Notes: generated by a model from the sequence alone, not told the origin. Shown: positions 1 to 8,260, counted from the first letter of the stretch. The stretch is 64,000 bases of DNA from Paenibacillus cellulositrophicus (GCF_009363095.1 NZ_CP045295.1:5051001-5115000); one strand, 5' to 3'. A program made the numbers and translations.

Positions 1-1635
1 GATCAAGAGCCAACAAAGCGTGAACAGCCGTCTTCCGATTCGAATAATTCATCTTATTACTATTCCTACGGGCCGTTTAAGTCCCTTGGAAAAGACAACA
101 ATACAGAGCATCCAGGCAGTGAGTCCTCCGACAGGCCGCACTCGGAGGAAGTGGAGATCACTCCTCCGAATCCGGTCAGACAGCTTCCGGTAACCTCCAG
201 CCAGTACCACAGCTCCGGCGAGTCCGGCAGCCCCGGACGCAGTGGAGGTTCAGGTGGCGGTGGCGGTAACAATGGCGGCGGTAACGGCAGTAACTGGCAG
301 TTTAACCAGCGTCCGAAGACATCGGTTAAAACAGTGCTGATTTCCTTCCTCGCCGGCATGGTTGTCATCACCGGGCTGATGTTTACGGCGGATCGCATGA
401 ATCTATTTACGCCTAACACGTCGCTCACGTCCGAACAGGCTGCCACGACAGTATCGGCTGCAGCCGACAACAGCGAGACTACCGGCAAGGCGAATACGAC
501 TTCGCTGCCGCTTTCGAAGCCGACGGATGTATCCGGGGTAGTACAAGAAGCGGGCCCGGCGGTCGTTAAAATTGAAACGCTCGTTAAACAGAGCAGCCGC
601 ACCAATTCTCAAAGTAATCCTTATCTGAACGATCCGTTCTCCTACTTCTTCGGAGACCAGTTCGGCGGCGATTCGGGTTATGGCGGATCGGGGTCGGATT
701 CCCAATCCCAAGGCTCGGGTTCAGGTTCGGGTTCGAATTCTTCGCAGCTCGTTCCTTACGGCATCGGTTCCGGCTTTATCTACAACAAGGAAGGTTATAT
801 CCTGACCAATCAGCACGTGGTCGAGAACGCCGACGTCATTCAGGTAACCATCGAGAACGATGAGAAAACCTACGAAGCGAAGCTTCTGGGCAGCAGCAAA
901 GATCTCGACCTTGCCGTTCTGAAAATCGAAGGCAACAACAACTTCCCGACAGTACCGCTCGGCGATTCTTCGAGCCTGAAAGTCGGTGAGCCGGTTGTAG
1001 CGATCGGTAACCCGCAGGGCTTTGACCATACGGTAACGACAGGTGTACTGAGCGCCCGCGAACGTTCCATCGATATCAGCGAGGAATCGGGCAGCGGCAC
1101 ACGCAAATATCAGCATCTGCTGCAAACCGACGCTTCGATCAACCCGGGTAACTCCGGCGGACCGCTGCTCAACCTGAGCGGCCAAGTCATCGGCATGAAC
1201 GTAGCCGTCAGCGCCGATTCCCAAGGCATTGGTTTCGCGATTCCGACAAGCACGATCAAGAATGTCGTCGACAAGCTGGAGAAAAACCAGGAAATTCCGA
1301 AGGATCCGGTTCCGTTTATCGGTGCGTCCTTGATGACGATGACTGAAGAAGTGGCTAAGCAAATGGATTCCGATGTTAAAGAGGGCTCTGTCGTCGCCGA
1401 GGTTGTTTACAAATCCCCGGCTTACGAAGCGGACCTCCGCCCTTACGACATTATTACCGGCGTGAACGGTACGGCTTATAAAACCAATTCCGATCTGACC
1501 ACATTTATCCAGAAGCAAAAGGTCGGCACGAAAGTGACGCTGAACATCGTCCGCAACAACAAGAAGATGGACCTGCAGGTCACCATCGGCGACAAAAATA
1601 AATTCACGGACAACAGCGCGGTCAGCGGCCAGTAA
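1..1635 (+). CDS. htrA: HtrA/DegP-family membrane-anchored serine protease with PDZ domain (5' end missing)
   Basis: The reading frame is open from the first base, so the true start lies upstream of the window. The GTG at 151 is only an internal candidate. Seen, counting codons from base 1: a cytoplasmic Gly/Ser-rich segment, one membrane helix around codons 113-134, a second Ser/Gly-rich linker, then a trypsin-like domain. The catalytic triad is His272 (NQHVVEN), Asp303 (DLDLAVL) and Ser385 (GNSGGP). A C-terminal PDZ domain lies around codons 440-530. Family knowledge: HtrA proteases degrade misfolded exported proteins outside the membrane. A two-component pair follows 144 bases downstream, a context that recalls CssRS control of htrA in Bacillus. 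That regulatory link is inference. Confidence 0.93.
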   Translation, partial: DQEPTKREQPSSDSNNSSYYYSYGPFKSLGKDNNTEHPGSESSDRPHSEEVEITPPNPVRQLPVTSSQYHSSGESGSPGRSGGSGGGGGNNGGGNGSNWQFNQRPKTSVKTVLISFLAGMVVITGLMFTADRMNLFTPNTSLTSEQAATTVSAAADNSETTGKANTTSLPLSKPTDVSGVVQEAGPAVVKIETLVKQSSRTNSQSNPYLNDPFSYFFGDQFGGDSGYGGSGSDSQSQGSGSGSGSNSSQLVPYGIGSGFIYNKEGYILTNQHVVENADVIQVTIENDEKTYEAKLLGSSKDLDLAVLKIEGNNNFPTVPLGDSSSLKVGEPVVAIGNPQGFDHTVTTGVLSARERSIDISEESGSGTRKYQHLLQTDASINPGNSGGPLLNLSGQVIGMNVAVSADSQGIGFAIPTSTIKNVVDKLEKNQEIPKDPVPFIGASLMTMTEEVAKQMDSDVKEGSVVAEVVYKSPAYEADLRPYDIITGVNGTAYKTNSDLTTFIQKQKVGTKVTLNIVRNNKKMDLQVTIGDKNKFTDNSAVSGQ

Positions 1636-1652
1636 ACCATACGCTACGAGAT

Positions 1653-1686
1653 GACAGCGGAAGGGAACTCCCTTCCGCTGTTGTCG
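1653..1686 (+). terminator. Hairpin terminator after htrA
   Basis: A 12-bp inverted repeat (CAGCGGAAGGGA / TCCCTTCCGCTG) separated by two bases begins 19 bases after the stop. The tract behind it is only moderately U-rich, so termination may be incomplete. Confidence 0.6.
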
Positions 1687-1693
1687 TACCATG

Positions 1694-1722
1694 GTGCAAA
1701 GGAAAATATTCACTGCTACAAT
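1694..1722 (+). promoter_or_regulatory. Candidate promoter of the first two-component operon
   Basis: An extended -10 (TGC followed by TACAAT at 1717-1722) lies 17 bases after a weak -35 (GTGCAA, 1694-1699). It sits between the htrA terminator and the regulator start. The -35 matches the consensus at only three positions, so this is tentative. Confidence 0.35.
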
Positions 1723-1779
1723 AAGAAGCAGAGGCTTGTGCCATGATACAAGATAAAGAGATAAAGGAGTAGTCCGTTG

Positions 1780-2469
1780 ATGCGATCGAAAATTTTGATT
1801 ATTGACGATGATGAAAAGATCATTTCCATGCTGCGCAGGGGGCTGGCATTTGAAGGGTACGACGTCATTACCGCTAACAATGGGGCAGAGGGACTGAAGG
1901 TCATTTTGAACGGGGAGCCCGATATCGTCGTGCTGGACGTCATGATGCCGCAGGTGGACGGATTTGAAGTGTGCCGCAGGCTTCGGGAAGGCGGAAGCCA
2001 GGTGCCGATCCTGATGCTCACCGCCAAGGATGAAATCGAGCACCGGGTCAAAGGGCTTGATCTCGGGGCGGACGATTACCTCGTCAAGCCGTTTGCGCTG
2101 GAAGAACTGCTGGCCAGGGTGCGCGCGCTGCTGCGCCGGAAACCGGGGCAGGAGGAAGCCGGCGACCACCGGTTGACCTATGAGGACATCGTGCTGGACG
2201 TCGACTCCCGGGAAGTGCTGCGGGGCGGCAAGCGCCTGGAGCTGACGGCCAAGGAATTTGAGCTTCTTCATTTGTTTATGCAAAATCCGAAACGGGTTCT
2301 GTCCCGCGACTTAATAATGGATAAAATCTGGGGTTACGATTACAGCGGTGAGTCCAACGTGCTGGAAGTGTACATTGCGATGCTCCGTCAGAAGACGGAA
2401 GAACACGGAGGGAAGCGTGTCATTCAAACGATCCGCGGCGCAGGTTATATCCTGAGAGGGGATTCATAA
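1780..2469 (+). CDS. OmpR-family response regulator
   Basis: This DNA-binding regulator has a receiver domain (about residues 1-115) with phospho-acceptor Asp53 in VLDVMMP and the Lys of VKPFA, then an OmpR/PhoB winged helix (about 130-228). AAAGGAG at 1763-1769 serves either the ATG at 1780 or a TTG one codon earlier; I chose the ATG. The histidine kinase gene starts 3 bases after the stop, so the pair is co-transcribed. It lies just downstream of an HtrA protease gene, so secretion or envelope stress is a reasonable guess at the signal. The sequence does not prove it. Confidence 0.93.
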   Translation: MRSKILIIDDDEKIISMLRRGLAFEGYDVITANNGAEGLKVILNGEPDIVVLDVMMPQVDGFEVCRRLREGGSQVPILMLTAKDEIEHRVKGLDLGADDYLVKPFALEELLARVRALLRRKPGQEEAGDHRLTYEDIVLDVDSREVLRGGKRLELTAKEFELLHLFMQNPKRVLSRDLIMDKIWGYDYSGESNVLEVYIAMLRQKTEEHGGKRVIQTIRGAGYILRGDS

Positions 2470-2472
2470 GAG

Positions 2473-3924
2473 ATGTCCATAAGATTGCGCTTGACCGCCT
2501 GGTACACCGCCATCCTGGCCGTAACGCTGATCGTGTTCGGTTCGGCGGTGTATGGGGTCGTCCATTTTAATACGTATAATTCCGTGAGGGAGCGGCTGGT
2601 TCAGCAATTTGATAAAATCAAGCCGGGAGTGGTTTTGAACTGGAATGATAATTATTTCAGTTTCCAAGCGACCTCCGATTTGACCTCGCAGACTTACGTG
2701 CAGATGATTGATTACGTCAATAATAAATTATCCGTGTCCGAAAACCTCGGGGACCTGAACATTAAATTTCCTTATCCCGATTACAAGCATGCGGTGAAAC
2801 AACAGGGTTTTAAACCTGTGTATATCCAAGGAAATCCTTTTTATCTATACCAGCGTACCATTACGGAAAGCAATACCGGCCAGATTATCGCATTACTCCA
2901 GGTAGCCATTTATACGGGACATGAAGTGGAGCTGCTGACCCTGCTGCGGAATATTCTGGTCATCAGCGCAACAATCATGATCATTGTGGCCTCCTCGCTT
3001 GGCCTGTTCCTGGCCCGTAAATCGATGAGCCCCATCGGCAACGTCATCGAAGCCGCGAGTCAGATTCAGAACGGCCAGGATCTCAGCGTCCGCATTGATT
3101 ACGACGGGCCCCAGGATGAAGTCGGGCAGTTGATCGACACGGTCAACAGCATGCTGGGGCGCATGGAGGGCTTTTATAAAAATCTCGAGGAATCTTACGC
3201 GACGCAGCGCCGGTTTGTATCCGATGCTTCGCATGAGCTGCGGACACCGCTGACGACAATCCGCGGCAACGTGGATCTTCTTGAGAAAATGTGGTCAGAC
3301 GAGGAAGGAGACCGTCCGAAGCTGGACGAAACGACACTGAAGCAGATGACCCGGGAGGCCATCAGCGACATTGCCGACGAATCCAAGCGGATGAGCCGGC
3401 TGGTCGGCGACATGCTCTCTCTGGCCCGGGCCGACACGGGACGGACGTTTGACAAGCAGCCGATTCCGCTCGAAATTCTCGTGGAGGAAGTGGCCAGAAG
3501 GGCCCAATTCCTGGCGCGGCAGGCCGATTGGATTACCGGTGACTTTTCGATCCTGAACGGCGTCTATGTCAACGGCAATAAGGACTATATGCAGCAGATG
3601 CTGTTCATTTTTATTGAAAACGCATTTAAGTATACACCTGAAGGCCAAGTGACGTTTGACGCTTTGCTGTATGAAGATCAGGTGGGCATCCGGATTGCCG
3701 ATACGGGCATCGGCATGGACAAGGACGAGGTGCCGTATATCTTTGACCGGTTCTACCGTGCGGATCAGTCCCGCGGTATGACGGAGGGCATCGGGCTGGG
3801 CCTGTCCATCGCCAAATGGATTATCGACGAGCTGAACGGCTCGGTCGAGGTCGTTACTCGTCAAGGAGAAGGTACGACCTTCATTATCTGGCTGCCGGTC
3901 GTCTTTCCCGTCCCTTTGGAATAG
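2473..3924 (+). CDS. Membrane sensor histidine kinase (HAMP, HisKA, HATPase)
   Basis: This is the kinase partner of the regulator just upstream. Seen: membrane helix one (about residues 9-31), an extracytoplasmic domain of roughly 120 residues, helix two (about 158-180) and a HAMP linker. The HisKA domain carries phospho-acceptor His254 in ASHELRTP. The HATPase domain has the N box (FIENAFKYT), G1 (IADTGIGMD) and G2 (GIGLGLSIAK). At 483 residues it is typical of ArlS/CssS-like kinases. The start is fixed by the 3-base gap to the regulator stop. The signal sensed is unknown. Confidence 0.92.
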   Translation: MSIRLRLTAWYTAILAVTLIVFGSAVYGVVHFNTYNSVRERLVQQFDKIKPGVVLNWNDNYFSFQATSDLTSQTYVQMIDYVNNKLSVSENLGDLNIKFPYPDYKHAVKQQGFKPVYIQGNPFYLYQRTITESNTGQIIALLQVAIYTGHEVELLTLLRNILVISATIMIIVASSLGLFLARKSMSPIGNVIEAASQIQNGQDLSVRIDYDGPQDEVGQLIDTVNSMLGRMEGFYKNLEESYATQRRFVSDASHELRTPLTTIRGNVDLLEKMWSDEEGDRPKLDETTLKQMTREAISDIADESKRMSRLVGDMLSLARADTGRTFDKQPIPLEILVEEVARRAQFLARQADWITGDFSILNGVYVNGNKDYMQQMLFIFIENAFKYTPEGQVTFDALLYEDQVGIRIADTGIGMDKDEVPYIFDRFYRADQSRGMTEGIGLGLSIAKWIIDELNGSVEVVTRQGEGTTFIIWLPVVFPVPLE

Positions 3925-3971
3925 GGTATAATGGTTAGGTTAAGGCATGCCAGAGAAAGCAGGTGAAAGTC

Positions 3972-4916
3972 ATGGAAGTGATTAAAATTTCGCCCCGGGG
4001 GTACTGCTACGGTGTGGTCGATGCCATGGTGCTGGCGCGCCAGGCGGCCCAGAACCTGGACCTTCCCCGGCCGATTTATATATTGGGCATGATCGTGCAC
4101 AATAGTCATGTCACGAATTCTTTTGAAGACGAAGGGATTATCACGCTCGACGGACCGAACCGGATGGAGATCCTGAACCAGGTGGACAGCGGCACGGTTA
4201 TCTTCACCGCGCATGGCGTTTCGCCGGAAGTCCGGAAGCTGGCCCGGGACAAAGGTCTTACGACCGTTGATGCGACTTGTCCGGACGTCACCAAGACTCA
4301 TGACCTGATCCGCGAGAAGGTGGCGGAAGGGTATGAGGTGATTTATATCGGCAAGAAGGGCCATCCCGAACCCGAAGGCGCCATCGGCATTGCGCCGGAT
4401 CACGTTCATCTGATCGAGAAGGAAGACGAGGTTGCCAATTTGCGCATATCCGCCTCCCGCATCATTATTACGAACCAGACGACGATGAGCCAATGGGACA
4501 TTAAGGCCATTATGAAAAAGCTGCTGGAGCTGTACCCGTCCGCCGAGGTTCACAATGAGATCTGCCTGGCCACTCAGGTACGGCAGGAAGCGGTCGCGGA
4601 GCAGGCTGGACAAGCGGATCTGGTGATCGTTGTCGGCGACCCGCGGAGCAACAACTCCAACCGGCTGGCTCAGGTCTCCGAAGAAATTGCCAACGTCAAA
4701 GCTTACCGGATTGCCGACATTACCGAGCTGAGACGTGAATGGCTTGAAGGCATATCCAAAGTCGCTGTTACTTCCGGCGCTTCCACGCCGACCCCGATCA
4801 CCAAGGAAGTGATCGCATATTTGGAACAATACGATCCGGAGAATCCGGATACGTGGGAAACCAAGCGCACGGTCAATATGAAGAAACTGCTTCCGCCGGT
4901 AAAAAGCGGCAGGTAG
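3972..4916 (+). CDS. ispH: 4-hydroxy-3-methylbut-2-enyl diphosphate reductase
   Basis: IspH (LytB) is the last enzyme of the MEP isoprenoid pathway. It reduces HMBPP to IPP and DMAPP with a [4Fe-4S] cluster. The three cluster cysteines are visible at Cys12 (RGYCYGV), Cys103 (DATCPDV) and Cys198 (NEICLAT). The ATG at 3972 is preferred over the GTG at 3963 because AGGTGA (3961-3966) is correctly spaced and the resulting N-terminus (MEVIKISPRGYCYG) matches Bacillus IspH. The 314-residue length is typical. A TATAAT at 3927-3932 could mark its own promoter, but no good -35 accompanies it. It ends in a strong terminator. Confidence 0.96.
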   Translation: MEVIKISPRGYCYGVVDAMVLARQAAQNLDLPRPIYILGMIVHNSHVTNSFEDEGIITLDGPNRMEILNQVDSGTVIFTAHGVSPEVRKLARDKGLTTVDATCPDVTKTHDLIREKVAEGYEVIYIGKKGHPEPEGAIGIAPDHVHLIEKEDEVANLRISASRIIITNQTTMSQWDIKAIMKKLLELYPSAEVHNEICLATQVRQEAVAEQAGQADLVIVVGDPRSNNSNRLAQVSEEIANVKAYRIADITELRREWLEGISKVAVTSGASTPTPITKEVIAYLEQYDPENPDTWETKRTVNMKKLLPPVKSGR

Positions 4917-4942
4917 CACCAAGGCGTAATTACGAATGAGAT

Positions 4943-4981
4943 GAAGCAGGCTTCCTTTAATGGAAGCCTGCTTCTTTTTTG
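4943..4981 (+). terminator. Strong intrinsic terminator after ispH
   Basis: A perfect 13-bp stem (GAAGCAGGCTTCC / GGAAGCCTGCTTC) with a 6-base loop is followed by a run of T. Confidence 0.92.
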
Positions 4982-5080
4982 TTTCTAGACCATGATGATT
5001 TGCTGTGACTGATATGAACTGGCCCTACAGAAGAAAATAGACCAGATCGGTAGGGGATGATGCCTATTTTAGATTTAGGG

Positions 5081-5109
5081 TTGACGGAAAGGTAGATTTC
5101 CGATATAGT
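5081..5109 (+). promoter_or_regulatory. Sigma-A promoter of aroF
   Basis: TTGACG (5081-5086), a 17-base spacer and TATAGT (5104-5109) make a strong vegetative promoter. The start site would be near 5116, leaving a leader of about 150 bases before the aroF ATG. Confidence 0.75.
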
Positions 5110-5115
5110 TGCTTT

Positions 5116-5250
5116 AGCAGATAAAAGCTTAAAAGCGAAAACGCGTTTAAGCGTATTAGTGAAGTGAGAGGCGAGAACGGTAGACCAGATAAAGATACCG
5201 AATCATTTGAAAATATACGAGAAGCGTACGCTGAAGCGAGGCGCTTCACA
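5116..5250 (+). promoter_or_regulatory. Structured 5' leader of aroF
   Basis: The leader holds a stem-loop at 5127-5152 (GCTTAAA / TTTAAGC enclosing GCG-aaaa-CGC). Two copies of GAAGCG (5221-5226 and 5233-5238) can each pair with CGCTTC at 5242-5247, which sits 3 bases before the Shine-Dalgarno GGAGG. The two pairings exclude each other. No T-box signature and no terminator poly-U are visible. Control at the ribosome binding site is inference. Confidence 0.4.
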
Positions 5251-5265
5251 GGAGGAATGATAGCC

Positions 5266-6324
5266 ATGATCGTAATTACATCCAATACGACTCCGGAAGA
5301 ACAAATTGCGGATATTGTGCGTGTGATTGAGAAGGAAGGACTGCAGGCTTCTGTTTCCAAAGGCGCAGACCGGACGGTCATTGGGCTGATCGGTCAGGTC
5401 AACCCGCAGCTTGCTGAGCACCTGCGTCAAATGAAGGGAGTAGAGAATGTAGTGAAGATTACCAAATCGTACAAATTGGCAAGCCGTGATTTTCATCCGG
5501 AGAACACGGTGATCAAGATAAAAGGTGTGGAAATCGGCGGCGATGAGCTTGTCGTCATGGGAGGACCCTGTGCGGTTGAATCCCCCGAGCAGATTGATGA
5601 AATTGCGGGGCTGGTGAAGGCTGCCGGCGGACAGGTGCTGAGAGGCGGGGCTTTCAAGCCACGGACAGGACCATACAGCTTCCAGGGGATCGGTGTCGAA
5701 GGTCTTATTATGATGGCTGAAGCCGGACAAAAGCACGGCCTGCTGACTATTACGGAAGTCATGACACCGGAATACGTGGATATCTGCGCCGAATATGCTG
5801 ATATTTTGCAGGTGGGTACGCGGAATATGCAGAATTTTGACCTGCTGCGCAAGCTGGGAACTTGCGGTAAACCGGTACTGCTCAAGCGCGGGTTCAGCGC
5901 CACATACGATGAGCTGCTGAATGCGGCTGAGTACATCCTTGCGGGCGGCAACCCTGACGTCATGCTCTGTGAGCGCGGAATCCGTACATTCGAAAGCTAT
6001 ACCCGCAATACGCTGGACTTGTCGGCTATTCCTGTCCTGCAGCAGCTGAGCCATCTGCCTGTCATTTCCGACCCGAGTCATGGCACGGGCCGCAGAGAGC
6101 TGGTTGAGCCTATGTCCAAAGCCTCGGTTGCGGCTGGTGCTAACGGACTGATTATTGAGATGCATACAGATCCGGACAACTCGATGACAGGTGACGGCGT
6201 GCAGTCGCTGTTCCCGGACCAGTTTGCCGCGCTTCTTAAAGACCTGGAGAAGCTGGCTCCGCTCGTCGGGCGTACATTCAGTACGTCCAAGGCGCCTGCT
6301 GAAGCCTTTAAAGTAGGGGTATAA
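5266..6324 (+). CDS. aroF: 3-deoxy-7-phosphoheptulonate synthase (DAHP synthase) with N-terminal regulatory domain
   Basis: This enzyme condenses phosphoenolpyruvate with erythrose 4-phosphate, the first step of aromatic amino acid synthesis. Residues 1 to about 85 form the ferredoxin-like regulatory domain of Thermotoga-type DAHP synthases, which in that family mediates feedback inhibition. The catalytic TIM barrel follows, with GGPCAVES, RGGAFKPRTGPYSFQG, QVGTRNMQN, LKRGFSAT and DPSHGTGR. The ATG at 5266 is chosen because GGAGG (5251-5255) is well placed for it; the ATG at 5257 is too close. A longer open frame reaches back to 5164 but carries no start signal. The 352-residue length fits the family. 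Confidence 0.95.
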   Translation: MIVITSNTTPEEQIADIVRVIEKEGLQASVSKGADRTVIGLIGQVNPQLAEHLRQMKGVENVVKITKSYKLASRDFHPENTVIKIKGVEIGGDELVVMGGPCAVESPEQIDEIAGLVKAAGGQVLRGGAFKPRTGPYSFQGIGVEGLIMMAEAGQKHGLLTITEVMTPEYVDICAEYADILQVGTRNMQNFDLLRKLGTCGKPVLLKRGFSATYDELLNAAEYILAGGNPDVMLCERGIRTFESYTRNTLDLSAIPVLQQLSHLPVISDPSHGTGRRELVEPMSKASVAAGANGLIIEMHTDPDNSMTGDGVQSLFPDQFAALLKDLEKLAPLVGRTFSTSKAPAEAFKVGV

Positions 6325-6355
6325 TATTTCCCCGGTAATACCGGATAGACATCGA

Positions 6356-6402
6356 AGCCTGCCGGCTGATTTTCCCCTGAAAATCAGTCCGTGCAGGCTA
6401 TT
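6356..6402 (+). terminator. Long hairpin after aroF
   Basis: Nested inverted repeats (AGCCTGC / GCAGGCT outside, CTGATTTTC / GAAAATCAG inside) form a long hairpin 32 bases past the stop. The tail is AT-rich rather than a clean U-run. Confidence 0.65.
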
Positions 6403-6432
6403 TGCAATTAGTGCAAATAATGTGTTGAAAAG

Positions 6433-6449
6433 TGTAAGGATACCTCACA
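6433..6449. promoter_or_regulatory. GlnR box 1 upstream of the glutamine synthetase gene
   Basis: TGTAAGGATACCTCACA fits the GlnR/TnrA consensus TGTNA-N7-TNACA at every defined position. It ends 28 bases upstream of the -35 element. Confidence 0.85.
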
Positions 6450-6454
6450 CCATT

Positions 6455-6471
6455 TTTAAAAATACCTTACA
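6455..6471. promoter_or_regulatory. GlnR box 2 upstream of the glutamine synthetase gene
   Basis: TTTAAAAATACCTTACA fits TGTNA-N7-TNACA with one mismatch (T for G at position 2). It lies 22 bases from box 1, about two helical turns, and ends 6 bases before the -35. This allows cooperative binding on one face of the DNA. Confidence 0.7.
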
Positions 6472-6477
6472 TACATA

Positions 6478-6507
6478 TTGACGATGTCAGGTTTGAAGTT
6501 TTATAAT
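6478..6507 (+). promoter_or_regulatory. Sigma-A promoter of glnA
   Basis: TTGACG (6478-6483), an 18-base spacer and a perfect TATAAT (6502-6507), immediately downstream of the two GlnR boxes. Confidence 0.8.
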
Positions 6508-6584
6508 GACGACATAAATCATTAGATACTGAACGTTTACGTTTTAAATGCGGGGAAATGTTCGGAAATTGGGAGGAAGAGAGC

Positions 6585-8009
6585 ATGTCGGTTGAAAACG
6601 TATTAAAAACAATTCAGGAGAAAGCAATTGAGTGGGTGGATTTCCGTTTCGTAGATTTGGCTGGCCGTGCGCATCACATTTCTTTGCCTGCCACTGAAGT
6701 GGATGAAGAAACGTTCGTGAACGGGGTTGCGTTCGACGGCTCTTCCATCGCCGGTTTCCGTGGAATCGAAGAATCGGATATGGTTATGATGCCAGATCCG
6801 GAATCGATTTTTGTCGATCCATTCACCGCTCATCCGACACTGAACATCATGTGTAACATCAACACGCCGGACGGAGAGCGCTATGAGCGCGATCCGCGCA
6901 GCATTGCAGCCAAGGCCGAAGAGTATCTGCAACAGTGCGGCGTTGGTACGGCAGCCTTCTTTGCACCTGAATCCGAATTTTTTATTTTTGACGACGTCCG
7001 TTACGAAAGCGGCATGAACAGTTCTTCTTACTTCGTGGATTCCGAAGAAGCTTCGTGGAACACGAACCGTAAAGAAGAAGGCGGCAACCTTGGCTTCAAA
7101 GTACGCGTGAAAGGCGGATACGTTCCTGTTGCACCAGTCGACACCCAACAAGACATCCGCAGCGAAATGTGTCGTTTGCTGGAAGAAGCCGGCCTTCGCA
7201 TCGAGCGTCATCACCATGAAGTGGCCACTGCTGGCCAAGCGGAAATCAATTTCCGTTTCGATACCCTGAAGAAAACAGCGGATAACCTCTTGCTGTACAA
7301 ATACATCGTTCATAACACAGCCCGTCAATACGGTAAAGTGGCTACTTTCATGCCAAAACCGATCTTTGGCGACAACGGAAGCGGCATGCACGTTCACCAG
7401 TCCATCTTCAACGGCGACGAGCCTTTGTTCTATGAAAAAGGCGCTTATGCGAACCTGAGCGAAATGGCGCTGAACTACATCGGCGGTATCCTGTACCATG
7501 CTCCAGCCTTGATTGCCATCACGAACCCGTCGACAAACTCCTTCAAGCGTCTGGTTCCTGGCTACGAAGCACCGGTTAACCTCGTGTTCTCGAAAGGTAA
7601 CCGTTCGGCAGCGATCCGTATTCCAGTCGCCGCTGTTACGCCTAAAGGCTGCCGCATCGAGTTCCGTACGCCGGACTCCACGGCGAACCCTTACCTGGCC
7701 TTCTCGGCTATGCTGATGGCCGGTCTGGACGGTATCAAGCGCAAAATCAATCCGGTTGAGCTCGGATATGGACCGATGGACAAAAACATCTATGAGCTCT
7801 CCGACGATCAAAAAGCGGAAATCCGCAGCGTACCGGGCACCCTGGACGAAGCATTGGACGCTCTGGAAGCTGATTACGACTTCCTTCTGGAAGGCGGCGT
7901 ATTCACCAAAGAATTCATTGATAACTTCGTTAGCCTGAAGCGTGCTGAAGCGAAAGCCGTTTCGATCCGCGTGCATCCGCACGAGTACGGTCTGTACTTC
8001 GACTGCTAA
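6585..8009 (+). CDS. glnA: Glutamine synthetase, type I-beta-like
   Basis: It makes glutamine from glutamate, ammonia and ATP. Catalytic signatures are visible: APESEFFIFD, HHHEVATAGQAE, the MPKPIFGDNGSGMHVH segment and RLVPGYEAPVN. At 474 residues it is longer than the 443-residue alpha type of Bacillus. It resembles the enterobacterial beta type, including the EEASWN insertion region and a Tyr at residue 403 (DKNIYEL) where E. coli GlnA carries its adenylylated Tyr. GGGAGGA at 6571-6577 fixes the ATG at 6585; the upstream ATG at 6558 lacks a site. It is a single gene with GlnR boxes and its own terminator, probably the second glutamine synthetase of the cell. Confidence 0.95.
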   Translation: MSVENVLKTIQEKAIEWVDFRFVDLAGRAHHISLPATEVDEETFVNGVAFDGSSIAGFRGIEESDMVMMPDPESIFVDPFTAHPTLNIMCNINTPDGERYERDPRSIAAKAEEYLQQCGVGTAAFFAPESEFFIFDDVRYESGMNSSSYFVDSEEASWNTNRKEEGGNLGFKVRVKGGYVPVAPVDTQQDIRSEMCRLLEEAGLRIERHHHEVATAGQAEINFRFDTLKKTADNLLLYKYIVHNTARQYGKVATFMPKPIFGDNGSGMHVHQSIFNGDEPLFYEKGAYANLSEMALNYIGGILYHAPALIAITNPSTNSFKRLVPGYEAPVNLVFSKGNRSAAIRIPVAAVTPKGCRIEFRTPDSTANPYLAFSAMLMAGLDGIKRKINPVELGYGPMDKNIYELSDDQKAEIRSVPGTLDEALDALEADYDFLLEGGVFTKEFIDNFVSLKRAEAKAVSIRVHPHEYGLYFDC

Positions 8010-8024
8010 TTCGTATCAAGAAAT

Positions 8025-8070
8025 GGCTGCCCTCTCCGGTCAGGGATGACTGGAGGGGCAGCCTCTTTGT
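8025..8070 (+). terminator. Terminator after glnA
   Basis: A stem of GGCTGCCCTCTCC with GGAGGGGCAGCC (one bulge) is followed by TCTTTGTTT, 16 bases past the stop. Confidence 0.8.
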
Positions 8071-8080
8071 TTGGGGGAGG

Positions 8081-8119
8081 GACGCTGCGCGTCCACCGCA
8101 TTCCTCCACTCGCGTGTTG
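8081..8119 (+). repeat. Extra left arm of the structured repeat (partial copy)
   Basis: This segment repeats the left arm of the repeat starting at 8128, with CACCGCATTCC where that copy has CTCCGCATTCC. It matches the right arm at 8240-8251 (GGAATTGCGGTG) better than the adjacent left arm does. It could therefore compete for pairing. The region between the glnA terminator and the serC promoter holds this arm, the two full repeats and no gene. Confidence 0.6.
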
Positions 8120-8127
8120 GTGGGGGG

Positions 8128-8260
8128 ACGCTGCGCGTACTCCGCATTCCTCCACTCGCGTGTTGTTTTCCCGTTTCCTGAATTTAGCCGCTGTCCGCGG
8201 TAGAAACGGGAAAACAAAGGCGACCGCTGCGCTGTTCCGGAATTGCGGTGTCCGCTCCGC
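8128..8260 (+). repeat. Structured intergenic repeat, copy A
   Basis: A 133-base hairpin-forming element. The inner stem is TTGTTTTCCCGTTTC / GAAACGGGAAAACAA. The core CAAAGGCGACCGCTG follows its right side, and the outer arms pair CCGCATTCC with GGAATTGCGG, leaving one extra T. A small CCGC/GCGG hairpin sits in the apical loop. It shares the core with six other copies in this window. Confidence 0.85.

Noticed and set aside
5116..5265. T-box riboswitch before aroF
   Set aside because: The conserved T-box sequence and a competing terminator are absent.
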